Source: Porticoccaceae bacterium (GTDB taxonomy: Bacteria; Pseudomonadota; Gammaproteobacteria; Pseudomonadales; Porticoccaceae). From it: a stretch of 10,329 bases of DNA. The notes under the pieces were generated by a model. That model did not search any database. It saw only the letters and a list, made by a program, of their open reading frames with translations, and was not told where the DNA came from. Shown piece by piece: positions 1 to 7,058 of this stretch. A program made the translations under genes and the position numbers. The DNA is taken from the NCBI GenBank assembly GCA_028822945.1, contig JAPKCN010000054.1, forward strand, positions 1 to 10,329, written 5' to 3'. Position 1 is the first letter of the stretch; each line of letters opens with the position of its first letter.

Positions 1-770
1 ACAAAAAAGTGTTGCAAGTCCGCCTGGCTGCGCGAAAATGTCGGTAAGCCTATCCAACCCCAAAGGCGCATACTGCCACCTTGGTTGTCGACATATAGTG
101 CCTGCTCCATAAACGGAGCACCGCAGATTTCTGCGAGTCTTTTTTCCTGCTCTTCATAGGTGCTGGCGGGTCGTAAATTGAGTCGTACTCGCTGGTTGTG
201 GCGAAGACTAAATGCGACATCAAACCGACTCAGGGCCAACTTTTTGATACTTTCATCTATGCGGCCATATTCGGTAGCCTCAGTGCGCAAAAACTTCCGC
301 CGCGCAGGCGTGTTAAAAAACAAATCCCGCACCTCGACGCTGGTGCCCAATGGATGCGATGCAGGTCGCAACTCAACCTGCATATCGCGGCCCTCGGAGG
401 TTGCTCGCCAACCACTGCTATCGCCTGCGTTAGATGTCAATTGAAGTCGCGATACCGAGGCGATACTTGCCAATGCTTCGCCGCGAAATCCAAGGGTTGC
501 GACCGCCTCCAAATCCTCTAATTCACCAATTTTACTGGTCGCATGTCGACTCAATGCGAGCCCTAAGTCAGCTTCAGAAATACCGCATCCATCATCGCGC
601 ACCCTGAGCAATTTCACACCGCCCTGTTCGACGTCCACTTCGATCGCTTTGGCTCCCGCGTCAAGACTGTTTTCGACCAGTTCCTTAAGTACAGAAAATG
701 GCCGTTCAATCACTTCGCCAGCGGCAATCTGATTGGCAAGTTGGGGACTGAGAACACGAATGGTCGACAT
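1..770 (-). CDS. mutL: DNA mismatch repair protein MutL (N-terminal part; 3' end beyond the window)
   Basis: MutL couples mismatch recognition by MutS to downstream nicking and excision. About 256 codons are visible, reading left from an ATG at 768-770, and the frame stays open to the window edge; full-length proteins are usually about 600 residues. The visible part is the GHKL ATPase domain and the beginning of the transducer domain. Seen: LANQIAAGEV (residues 11-20), KELVENSLDAGA (29-40, with catalytic E30 and Mg-binding N34), RDDGCGI (58-64, nucleotide-binding D59), HATSK (76-80), GFRGEAL (94-100), and later DLFFNTPARRKFLRTE and GWIGLPTFSR. The C-terminal dimerisation domain is out of view, so presence of an endonuclease motif cannot be judged. 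AGG lies 7 nt before the ATG. The start is 21 bp after the amiB stop, so it is the fourth visible gene of the operon. Oddity: the usual ERPASV reads ERPFSV. Identification is secure. Confidence 0.97.
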   Translation of the reverse strand, partial: MSTIRVLSPQLANQIAAGEVIERPFSVLKELVENSLDAGAKAIEVDVEQGGVKLLRVRDDGCGISEADLGLALSRHATSKIGELEDLEAVATLGFRGEALASIASVSRLQLTSNAGDSSGWRATSEGRDMQVELRPASHPLGTSVEVRDLFFNTPARRKFLRTEATEYGRIDESIKKLALSRFDVAFSLRHNQRVRLNLRPASTYEEQEKRLAEICGAPFMEQALYVDNQGGSMRLWGWIGLPTFSRSQADLQHFF

Positions 771-791
771 ATCAACACCTGTAAGGAGCAT

Positions 792-2120
792 TTAACGCTG
801 AGGAATGTTCAATTCTTGACCTATACGAATGCTTTTTGAAGCCAACTCATTGTGTCGCGACAAGCTTTTAACCGATATTTTATAACGCGCGGCAATCTCA
901 GAAAGCGTATCACCCCTGACCACCACATAGGTCAGTCTGCGTTCAGAACGCCTTCGAGCTAACGCAGTTCCCGGCGGTGGGTAGTCCAAGTAGTATTGCA
1001 ACATCCCTCGATAAATTGCCTCGGCCATACGCTTTTGATAACCACTACTAGAAAGTAGCTTCGCCTCCCGAGGATTGGAAATAAAGCCAGCCTCGATCAA
1101 TAGCGATGGTATATCAGGCGATTTAAGCACTAGAAATCCCGCTTGCTCGACCTTTTTCTTATGCAATCGAGCCAACCCATTAATATTCTTGAGCACGTAG
1201 TCGCCGGCAGCGAGGCTACTTAAAAGCGTATCTCGCATATTGAGATCCAACAACATTTTTGCGACAGGCTCATCATAGTCATCAAGGCTCAAAGATACTG
1301 CACCACCAATAAGATCAGCGCGGTTTTCTTTGTCTGCGAGATATTGTGCTTCTGCACTAGTTGCACCTTTGGTGGAAAGGGCATATACCGAGGCACCATT
1401 GGCTTTGGAGCTAGAAAAGGCATCCGCATGAATGGAGATAAAGAAATCTGCCCGCTTGCTGTGAGCAATATCAGTGCGCTTGCGATGCGCAAGATAATAA
1501 TCACCCCTCCGCACCAACTCGCCGTTAAAATCCGCATCTTGATCAAACAGTTTTTTTAGATATTTGGCGATTTGCAACACCACCACTTTCTCACGGATTT
1601 TACCAGGCCCCAAGGCACCGGGATCCTCGCCACCATGACCCGCGTCTATAGCGACGACAATCTTACGATTGTCCTGTTCAATAATCCCTTCGAGAGATTT
1701 ACTGACGCGTTTCTTGATGTCGTATAAATCGATCACTAGCCGGTTGCCATAACGCTCGTTAGCATCTAACGTGAAGGACTTTGGTTTAATAGCGTTGACC
1801 AGATCAAACACCACCCGCAGACCGTTTTTACCGCGCACGCCGGTGCGAATCTTACCAATCGGTGTGGTTACGTAATCGAGATTATCGAAAGCCGCCTTGA
1901 GTTTAACGTTGGTAATATCCACGACTAAGCGATTAGGGTTTTTAAGCGTAAACATAGTGTGCGTTACCGTATCGTCCAAGTCTAGCACCACGCGCGTTCG
2001 ATCGGGTGATCGATAGAGTCGAACGCCTTCTATTTCGGAGGCTAAGGAAAAACTTGAAAGCGCTGCCGAAAACCCTAAAATGGCACTACAGCCAAACCGT
2101 ATTATATTTTTTAACACCAA
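792..2120 (-). CDS. amiB: N-acetylmuramoyl-L-alanine amidase AmiB (AMIN + Amidase_3 + LysM)
   Basis: Periplasmic zinc amidase that cuts the bond between MurNAc and the stem peptide, splitting septal peptidoglycan during cell separation. The 442 residues match the family length (E. coli AmiB about 445). Order: signal peptide (about 1-28, hydrophobic stretch ending SLAS), AMIN domain (about 29-135), Amidase_3 (about 153-378) and a C-terminal LysM (about 397-440, VVRGDTLSEIAARY...GQELNIP). Zinc ligands are visible as H162 in DAGHGGEDPG, E177 in IREK and H231 in SIHAD; the catalytic glutamate is E343 in LIEAGFISNP. In the E. coli family such amidases are switched on by EnvC/NlpD-type activators; none is encoded here. 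There is no ATG: the start is TTG at 2118-2120 (AGGTG 5 nt upstream) or the next codon GTG at 2115-2117, and an in-frame stop lies nine codons upstream. Sits between tsaE (27 bp) and mutL (21 bp). The LysM and the mutL neighbour favour AmiB over AmiA/AmiC. Confidence 0.95.
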   Translation of the reverse strand: MVLKNIIRFGCSAILGFSAALSSFSLASEIEGVRLYRSPDRTRVVLDLDDTVTHTMFTLKNPNRLVVDITNVKLKAAFDNLDYVTTPIGKIRTGVRGKNGLRVVFDLVNAIKPKSFTLDANERYGNRLVIDLYDIKKRVSKSLEGIIEQDNRKIVVAIDAGHGGEDPGALGPGKIREKVVVLQIAKYLKKLFDQDADFNGELVRRGDYYLAHRKRTDIAHSKRADFFISIHADAFSSSKANGASVYALSTKGATSAEAQYLADKENRADLIGGAVSLSLDDYDEPVAKMLLDLNMRDTLLSSLAAGDYVLKNINGLARLHKKKVEQAGFLVLKSPDIPSLLIEAGFISNPREAKLLSSSGYQKRMAEAIYRGMLQYYLDYPPPGTALARRRSERRLTYVVVRGDTLSEIAARYKISVKSLSRHNELASKSIRIGQELNIPQR

Positions 2121-2125
2121 TGATT

Positions 2126-2130
2126 CACCT
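2126..2130 (-). promoter_or_regulatory. Shine-Dalgarno AGGTG deciding the amiB start
   Basis: On the minus strand AGGTG lies 5 nt before TTG (2118-2120) and 8 nt before the adjoining GTG (2115-2117). No ATG exists in frame between the upstream stop and the mature domain, so this site is what fixes translation to the TTG/GTG pair. TTG has the slightly more usual spacing; GTG is the stronger start codon. The choice changes the protein by one residue only. Confidence 0.6.
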
Positions 2131-2147
2131 GCTTCTGTGATGTTTTA

Positions 2148-2648
2148 TTATCCATCGGACCCACCCAGCGCATCTAACCGCTGAATGATAACTCCGCCCG
2201 CAATTGAGTGCGCGGAAAGTACCACCGAACGGCCCCAGCGACGAATCTTAATATCTATGGCTAAATCGACCACACTGAGATGGCCGTAGCCGCGCTCAGG
2301 CCATTCCACTATGCATAAAAATGCCTCTGTTAAATAGTCTCGAAACCCTAAAAATTCGAGCTCCTCGGGATCATCGAGCCGATAGAGATCAAAATGGTAG
2401 ACCCTACCCACCGCCAGGTCATAAGGTTCGACAACCGTGTAAGTGGGACTTTTGACACTTCCAGGATGACCGAGTCCATGCAAAATACCACGTGCTAGGG
2501 TAGTTTTCCCGGCACCTAAATCGCCGCACAGTGTCATCATTAATCCAGTGCTGACATAGCCAGCTAGCAGGCAGCCAAAATCCTCCATGGCGACCTCGCC
2601 TGCCAAGTCAAAATCTATCTCCGCTTGCACCGGTGGCAAATTCAGCAT
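2148..2648 (-). CDS. tsaE: tRNA threonylcarbamoyladenosine biosynthesis ATPase TsaE
   Basis: Cytoplasmic P-loop ATPase that works with TsaB, TsaC and TsaD to place the t6A modification at A37 of ANN-decoding tRNAs, driving turnover of the TsaBD complex. 166 residues, a little longer than E. coli TsaE (153). Seen: Walker A GDLGAGKTT (42-50), SPTYTVVEPY (67-76), YHFDLYRL (84-91, with D87), DPEELEFLGFRDY (93-105) and VEWPERG (114-120), all diagnostic of the family. The ATG at 2646-2648 lies two bases after the nnr TAG and has no good Shine-Dalgarno, which suggests translational coupling to nnr. amiB follows after 27 bp. The tsaB, tsaC and tsaD genes are not in the window. Old name yjeE. Confidence 0.95.
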   Translation of the reverse strand: MLNLPPVQAEIDFDLAGEVAMEDFGCLLAGYVSTGLMMTLCGDLGAGKTTLARGILHGLGHPGSVKSPTYTVVEPYDLAVGRVYHFDLYRLDDPEELEFLGFRDYLTEAFLCIVEWPERGYGHLSVVDLAIDIKIRRWGRSVVLSAHSIAGGVIIQRLDALGGSDG

Positions 2649-2650
2649 CG

Positions 2651-4177
2651 CTATACCGCTGCGTCCGCGCTGTATTCGGGATTCAGTAGTTTGCGTATTT
2701 GCAATAACAAATCGCTCGCAGCGAGACCAACTTGACCAGTTTGTTGCGCAGCCAGATCAGCGGCACTCGAATGCAAACAACAGCCTAATTCTGCCGCCGC
2801 CTGCAACGGCATTCCTTGAGCAAGTAAAGCGCCAATAACGCCGCTTAAGATATCTCCCATACCGCCACTCGCCATACCGGGGTTACCGTAACGACAAATC
2901 CCAATGGGACCGTCTGACTCGCCAATCACAAGACTGCCTGGACCTTTTAAGATCACCGCAGCGGCGAACTTGTCACGCAGTTTCACAACCGCTGAAAATC
3001 GATCAGCCTCGACTTCACGCACCGATATATTTAATAATCTAGCCGCTTCCCCCGGATGTGGCGTCATTACCCAGCGAGTCGCTTGAGTGTCTATGGCAAT
3101 CCGACCATCAGCTATAATATTTAGCGCATCAGCGTCCATAACCGTCGGCAAGTTGGCGGCTAATGCCTTTTGTAATAACTGCTCTGACCAGGCCGACCTA
3201 CCAAGCCCTGGGCCTAATACCAAGACACTGACACGAGTGAGCAAGGGCTCTAACGCCTGTCCAGAGACAACGGCAGTCGCCATAACTTCCGGTTGACGTA
3301 CTAACATAGCGGCAACATGTGCCGGTCGGGTAGCTAAGGTTATTAGCCCAGCACCTACTCTAAGACAGGCCTCGGCTGCCATAATAGCTGCCCCACCATA
3401 GCCATTATCGCCCCCGACCACCATAACGTGGCCAAGCTGAGATTTGTGCGCGTCGATAGCTCGGGTCGGTAAACAATCGAGCAAATCGTCTAGATTCAAT
3501 AGCTTGGCACTCGGCGCATAATCGTTGTAGAGCACATCTGGCAGCTCTAGTGAATGCCAGATGATTTCGCCACAGCAGGCTGGCGCGCGACCGGTAAACA
3601 ACCCTCGTTTCGGCGCGACAAACGTCACAGTGAGATCCGCTACCACCGACGTGTCACCGACCGCGCCGGTATCGGCATTTAATCCGGATGGCACATCAAC
3701 CGCAATCACCGGCAGCGATGCATCATTAATTTGGTGAATCGCCTGTCGGTAAGTTTGCTCTAACTCTCCGCGCATCCCAGTACCGAGTAGAGCGTCGACT
3801 ATCACGCCACAATCTAATTCGACCCCCCCGCAAAAATCTAACAACGTCGCGCTGGTTTGCAGCGCCCGCAATCGAGCACCGCAGACCTCGGCGGACATTT
3901 TCGACCGATCGCCTACCTCGATGACACGCACTGTAATCCCTTCATTTGCCGCCAATGCAGCAACTAGATAACCATCGCCTGCATTATTACCGGTACCGCA
4001 AAAAATCGTCAGATTGCGGGGCCTACCAAATTCTTCGAACAACTCCTCAAGCACTGCGGTACTTGCACGAGACATGAGCTGCTCGACGCTAAAGCCGCGT
4101 TCTTGGATCGCGATCCGCTCAATTTTTTTAACTGTTTTAGTGGTGTGTAGAAAATCTTCCAACGAGCGCAGCGACAT
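2651..4177 (-). CDS. nnr: Bifunctional NAD(P)H-hydrate epimerase / ADP-dependent NAD(P)H-hydrate dehydratase
   Basis: Repairs hydrated, inactive NADHX and NADPHX: the N-terminal epimerase interconverts the R and S forms, and the C-terminal dehydratase restores NAD(P)H from the S form using ADP. 508 residues, the normal two-domain length (E. coli YjeF about 515). Epimerase domain (about 1-220): FCGTGNNAGDGY (59-70), VDALLGTG (127-134), DVPSGL (161-166). Ribokinase-like dehydratase domain (about 230-500): VVGGDNGYGGA (253-263), GPGLG (322-326), DADALN (348-353), TPHPGEAARLL (372-382) and GNPGMASGGMGDILSG (431-446, catalytic D442). ATG at 4175-4177; GGGA lies 9 nt upstream, a modest ribosome site. 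First gene of the nnr-tsaE-amiB-mutL operon, divergent from queG. An intact fusion, with both active sites present. Confidence 0.96.
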   Translation of the reverse strand: MSLRSLEDFLHTTKTVKKIERIAIQERGFSVEQLMSRASTAVLEELFEEFGRPRNLTIFCGTGNNAGDGYLVAALAANEGITVRVIEVGDRSKMSAEVCGARLRALQTSATLLDFCGGVELDCGVIVDALLGTGMRGELEQTYRQAIHQINDASLPVIAVDVPSGLNADTGAVGDTSVVADLTVTFVAPKRGLFTGRAPACCGEIIWHSLELPDVLYNDYAPSAKLLNLDDLLDCLPTRAIDAHKSQLGHVMVVGGDNGYGGAAIMAAEACLRVGAGLITLATRPAHVAAMLVRQPEVMATAVVSGQALEPLLTRVSVLVLGPGLGRSAWSEQLLQKALAANLPTVMDADALNIIADGRIAIDTQATRWVMTPHPGEAARLLNISVREVEADRFSAVVKLRDKFAAAVILKGPGSLVIGESDGPIGICRYGNPGMASGGMGDILSGVIGALLAQGMPLQAAAELGCCLHSSAADLAAQQTGQVGLAASDLLLQIRKLLNPEYSADAAV

Positions 4178-4205
4178 CGCGTTAATATCCCAGTAATATT
4201 GACGG

Positions 4206-4214
4206 TAGTATAAT
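4206..4214. promoter_or_regulatory. Overlapping back-to-back -10 elements for nnr (minus) and queG (plus)
   Basis: The 41-bp divergent gap contains AGTATAAT. On the plus strand 4209-4214 reads TATAAT, a perfect -10. On the minus strand 4206-4211 reads TATACT, a five-of-six match. The minus copy would start nnr mRNA near 4199, giving a leader of about 20 nt. The plus copy would start queG mRNA near 4221, at or just past the first possible ATG (4219). I find no convincing -35 on either side (best plus-strand matches at the right spacing are only 2-3 of 6). Promoter assignment is inference from sequence. Confidence 0.4.
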
Positions 4215-4218
4215 CCAG

Positions 4219-5334
4219 ATGAGCCTGCAAACCATGCCCCAGACCATCGATAAAACAGAGAATCTTACGATTTTAGCTAAAAAAATTAAAGCTTGGGGCG
4301 CAGAGCTGGGCTTTCAGCAGGTGGCTATCGTTGAACCTGATCTATCTATCGCATCCGAAAAGTTACATCGCTGGTTAGCAGAGGGATATCATGGCTCAAT
4401 GGCATGGATGTCGCATCACGGTGACAAACGGTATGTCGTGGACAAATTAGTTGACCACACCGTTCGCGTAATTTGCGTGCGTATGGACTATCTCGCTGAC
4501 AATAAAATGATCGCAGTCCTCAAAAATGACAATAAAGCCTATATCTCTCGCTATGCCCTAGGGCGCGATTACCACAAGCTGATCCGTCGGCGGCTCGCTG
4601 CATTGGTATCTTTTATCCGCGCCGAGTTACCCGACATGTCCCTTAGCCAGCGCGCCTTTGTCGACAGCGCTCCGGTCATGGAAAAACCCCTCGCCGAGCA
4701 GGCTGGCCTTGGCTGGATGGGTAAAAATACCCTGATATTGAACGATAAATCAGGTTCGTGGTTTTTTCTAGGTGAAATCTATACATCACTGGCCCTACCC
4801 GTCGACCATAGCGAGCAACCCAACCGCTGCGGCAAGTGTCGCGCTTGTATAAATGTATGCCCTACCAATGCTTTTCCGGAACCCTATATTCTCGATGCCA
4901 GACGCTGTATTTCCTATCTCACGATCGAGCATAAGGATGCCATCCCGTTAGAGATTAGGCCACTGATGGGAAATCGAATTTTTGGCTGTGATGATTGTCA
5001 GATCAGTTGCCCCTGGAATCGCTATCCAAAGCAAAGCCAGGAGTCCGATTTTGTACCCAGACATGGGCTAGACGAGCCGGACCTATTGAAATTATACAAT
5101 TGGAGTGAAACTGAATTTCTCAGCCGGACCGAGGGATCGCCGATCAGACGCATAGGTTATCAGCGTTGGCGGCGCAATCTCGCCGTGGGGCTAGGCAACG
5201 CTAGTGCCAACAAAGAAATACTCGCAGCACTCGAGTACAGTGCGACTGCCTCGTCAGAGCTTGTACTCGAACATGTGCTCTGGGCTATAGATCAGCAACG
5301 GAAAAAGATAGCCTCTACCTCAGCGCCGCGATAA
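4219..5334 (+). CDS. queG: Epoxyqueuosine reductase QueG
   Basis: Cobalamin and iron-sulfur enzyme that reduces epoxyqueuosine to queuosine in the wobble position of GUN-anticodon tRNAs, the last step of Q synthesis. 371 residues, normal length. Seen: SRYALGRDYHK (110-120), the active-site region AFVDSAPVMEK (146-156, catalytic D149), QAGLGWMGKNTLIL (161-174), then two 4Fe-4S motifs: C204-x2-C207-x2-C210-x3-C214P and C230...C257-x2-C260-x3-C264P. A C-terminal HEAT-like part carries RRNLAVGLGNA (318-328). All eight cysteines are present. The start could be ATG 4219 or ATG 4234: neither has a clear Shine-Dalgarno, and the near-perfect -10 at 4209-4214 would place the transcript start at about 4221, favouring 4234 or a leaderless message. 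The E. coli N-terminus is closer in length to the shorter form. Divergent from nnr, convergent with orn. Old name yjeS. Confidence 0.95.
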   Translation: MSLQTMPQTIDKTENLTILAKKIKAWGAELGFQQVAIVEPDLSIASEKLHRWLAEGYHGSMAWMSHHGDKRYVVDKLVDHTVRVICVRMDYLADNKMIAVLKNDNKAYISRYALGRDYHKLIRRRLAALVSFIRAELPDMSLSQRAFVDSAPVMEKPLAEQAGLGWMGKNTLILNDKSGSWFFLGEIYTSLALPVDHSEQPNRCGKCRACINVCPTNAFPEPYILDARRCISYLTIEHKDAIPLEIRPLMGNRIFGCDDCQISCPWNRYPKQSQESDFVPRHGLDEPDLLKLYNWSETEFLSRTEGSPIRRIGYQRWRRNLAVGLGNASANKEILAALEYSATASSELVLEHVLWAIDQQRKKIASTSAPR

Positions 5335-5339
5335 GCGCT
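5322..5339. terminator. Possible small stem-loop at the queG/orn convergent junction
   Basis: AGCGC (5322-5326) and GCGCT (5335-5339) form a 5-bp stem around an 8-nt loop that contains the queG stop; the orn stop lies in the right arm. No T-tract follows on either strand, so it is not a standard intrinsic terminator, and a stem this short may be chance. It is listed because no better terminator is visible between the two convergent genes. Confidence 0.15.
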
Positions 5340-5886
5340 AGCTGCGAATAAAAACTTGACGGTAATAACGCAATTCAGCCACGGAGTCATAGATATCATC
5401 CATCGCCAAATGACTACCTTTTTTGCTGAAGCCCGATGCCAAGTCCGGTTTCCAGCGCCTCACCAACTCCTTTAAGGTCGACACGTCGAGATTGCGGTAA
5501 TGGAAATAATCCGCTAGTTGCGGCATGTATCTAATCAAAAACTGCCGATCCTGGCAAATTGAATTGCCGCACATTGGTGATTCGTCACTACCTACCCAGA
5601 GCTTCAAAAATTTTAATGTCTCGTCCATCGCGTAGGCTTCATCAAACGAGCTATTACGCACACGATCTACCAACCCAGACTGACCGTGTTGACGAGTATT
5701 CCACTCGTCCATAGCGTCGATGCGTTTATCGTTTTGAGAAATAGCGAGTACGGGCCCCTCGGCGAGTACGTTCAATTCACTGTCGGTAACCAGTGTGGCA
5801 ATTTCAATTATCCTATCGCACTCGGGCGATAAGCCGGTCATTTCGAGATCAATCCATATCAAATTTAGCGGGTTCTTGTGAGTCAT
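5338..5886 (-). CDS. orn: Oligoribonuclease Orn
   Basis: 3'-5' exoribonuclease of the DEDDh family that degrades the shortest RNA fragments (two to five nucleotides, including pGpG from cyclic-di-GMP breakdown) to mononucleotides in the cytoplasm. 182 residues, full length (E. coli 181). Catalytic residues visible: D13 and E15 in IWIDLEMTGL (10-19), D113 in CQDRQF (111-116), H159 and D164 in SHLAMDDI (158-165). The C-terminus SVAELRYYRQ is also typical. ATG at 5884-5886 with AAGG 7 nt upstream. Convergent with queG (3 bp between stops) and divergent from rsgA. In E. coli tRNA-Gly genes lie between orn and queG; here there is no room for any. Confidence 0.97.
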   Translation of the reverse strand: MTHKNPLNLIWIDLEMTGLSPECDRIIEIATLVTDSELNVLAEGPVLAISQNDKRIDAMDEWNTRQHGQSGLVDRVRNSSFDEAYAMDETLKFLKLWVGSDESPMCGNSICQDRQFLIRYMPQLADYFHYRNLDVSTLKELVRRWKPDLASGFSKKGSHLAMDDIYDSVAELRYYRQVFIRS

Positions 5887-6044
5887 GACAATGCCTTGGT
5901 GAGATCCTTCAAAACTGGCACCCTGTTTTTTTCACTGACAACAAAAAAACGCCGATACAGGTACAATGCCGATTGCTGCAATTATGCTCTATCCTCGCGG
6001 CAGGTGGAAATACCGATACGCAAAAGTCATAAACGGGTGCGGCG
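5887..6044. promoter_or_regulatory. Divergent orn/rsgA control region
   Basis: 158 bp with no gene. On the minus strand CATAAT (5981-5986, five of six) preceded by TTTCCA (6005-6010, four of six) at an 18-bp spacer is a plausible orn promoter, giving a leader of roughly 90 nt. On the plus strand TATGCT (5983-5988) overlaps it and TACAAT (5962-5967, five of six) is a second possible -10 for rsgA, but no good -35 fits either; CTGACA (5935-5940) lies 21 bp from TACAAT, too far. G+T7 (5925-5932) and A7+C (5943-5950) form an 8-bp inverted repeat of A/T tracts around a 10-nt spacer, perhaps a curved or UP-like element. All of this is inference. Confidence 0.3.
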
Positions 6045-7058
6045 ATGTCAAAACGTAAACTAACCAAGCAACAAAAGGCGCGGATCCAATCCAACCAAGA
6101 TAGTGCCGGCGCACCGACTTCTACTTCTCAAAACTCGCACTCACAAACTCATGCTGCGAGCCTAGGGCCCGAAACAGTAGGCAGAGTAATTAGTAATTTT
6201 GGCTCGCAACTGGACATTGAAGCACTCGAAGGAACCCAAAGTGGCAATCTGTACCGCTGCCACAAACGAGCCAACGTGGATACGCTGGTGACCGGCGACC
6301 ACGTTGTCTGGCGAGCCGCCGAGCCCTATGGCGTGGTGATAGCCCGAAAACCACGCACATCTGAACTGGTGCGTCCGGATATTTATGGAAAGATTAGACC
6401 GGTAGCAGCCAATATCGATCGTATAGCGATCGTTTTTGCCTGTGCGCCAACGCCCTACAGCAATTTAATCGATCGCTATTTAGTAGCTGCAGAGGCGCAG
6501 GGCATACAACCTGTTTTAATTGCCAACAAAATCGATCAACTGAACCATGCGAACAGCCCTAAAGTAAAAGTGTTAATGGCTAATTATGCAAAAATTGGTT
6601 ATCCCATCCTGCCCGTGTCTGCCGAGAGTGGCGAGGGAATTAGTGCCCTACAAGAATACCTTTGCGACCGCACCTGCATCTTTGTCGGTCAGTCCGGAGT
6701 GGGCAAATCATCCTTGATAAACCACTTACAACCGCGCGCAAATGCCGCCACAGCCGCCCTCTCAGTCCGGCGCGACAAAGGCGTGCACACTACTACCGCG
6801 TCGCGCCTATTTCATCTGCAAGGCGGTGGTAAATTAATTGATTCACCGGGTATTCGCGAGTTCTCACTAAGTCATTTAGAGTCGCACCGAGTGATCGAGG
6901 GATTCATTGACTTCCACCCCTACCTAGGTCGCTGCAAGTTTCGCGACTGCAGGCATCGCAATGAGCCCGACTGTGCGCTGCTCGAGGCGGTCGACCGCCG
7001 GAGTGTTTTGCGCGATCGTCTGGACAATTATCATCAAATTATCAATAGCCAGCACTAA
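6045..7058 (+). CDS. rsgA: Small ribosomal subunit biogenesis GTPase RsgA
   Basis: Circularly permuted GTPase that binds the decoding centre of the maturing 30S subunit and releases RbfA on GTP hydrolysis. 337 residues, normal length. Order: a basic, Ser/Thr/Gln-rich flexible N-terminus (1-40), OB-fold (about 43-115), then the permuted GTPase motifs G4 NKID (161-164), G5 SAESG (192-196), G1 GQSGVGKSS (215-223), G2 region KGVHTTT (245-251) and G3 DSPG (266-269). The C-terminal zinc knuckle is C297-x4-C302-x-H304-x5-C310, reading CKFRDCRH. The G4-G5-G1-G3 order is the signature of the YjeQ/RsgA class. ATG at 6045 with GGGTG about 6 nt upstream. Same strand as psd, 121 bp upstream of it, as in E. 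coli. Confidence 0.97.
   Translation: MSKRKLTKQQKARIQSNQDSAGAPTSTSQNSHSQTHAASLGPETVGRVISNFGSQLDIEALEGTQSGNLYRCHKRANVDTLVTGDHVVWRAAEPYGVVIARKPRTSELVRPDIYGKIRPVAANIDRIAIVFACAPTPYSNLIDRYLVAAEAQGIQPVLIANKIDQLNHANSPKVKVLMANYAKIGYPILPVSAESGEGISALQEYLCDRTCIFVGQSGVGKSSLINHLQPRANAATAALSVRRDKGVHTTTASRLFHLQGGGKLIDSPGIREFSLSHLESHRVIEGFIDFHPYLGRCKFRDCRHRNEPDCALLEAVDRRSVLRDRLDNYHQIINSQH

Noticed and set aside
160..521. Two plus-strand reading frames opposite mutL
   Set aside because: They are antisense to a clearly conserved MutL frame, with no recognisable domain or ribosome site.
2587..3296. Plus-strand reading frames opposite tsaE and nnr
   Set aside because: They mirror conserved coding sequence on the minus strand, and the translations look like no known protein.
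4199..4204. TTGACG as a -35 for queG
   Set aside because: It is only 4 bp from the TATAAT, and 17 bp downstream there is no -10-like hexamer.
5335..6044. tRNA-Gly genes expected next to orn by analogy with E. coli
   Set aside because: The orn-queG gap is 3 bp and the orn-rsgA gap shows no cloverleaf or T-loop GTTCRA consensus.
6423..6479. Perfect 10-bp inverted repeat ATAGCGATCG / CGATCGCTAT in rsgA, 37 nt apart
   Set aside because: Each arm contains the self-complementary CGATCG, which makes such pairs likely by chance, and both arms code for conserved RsgA residues.
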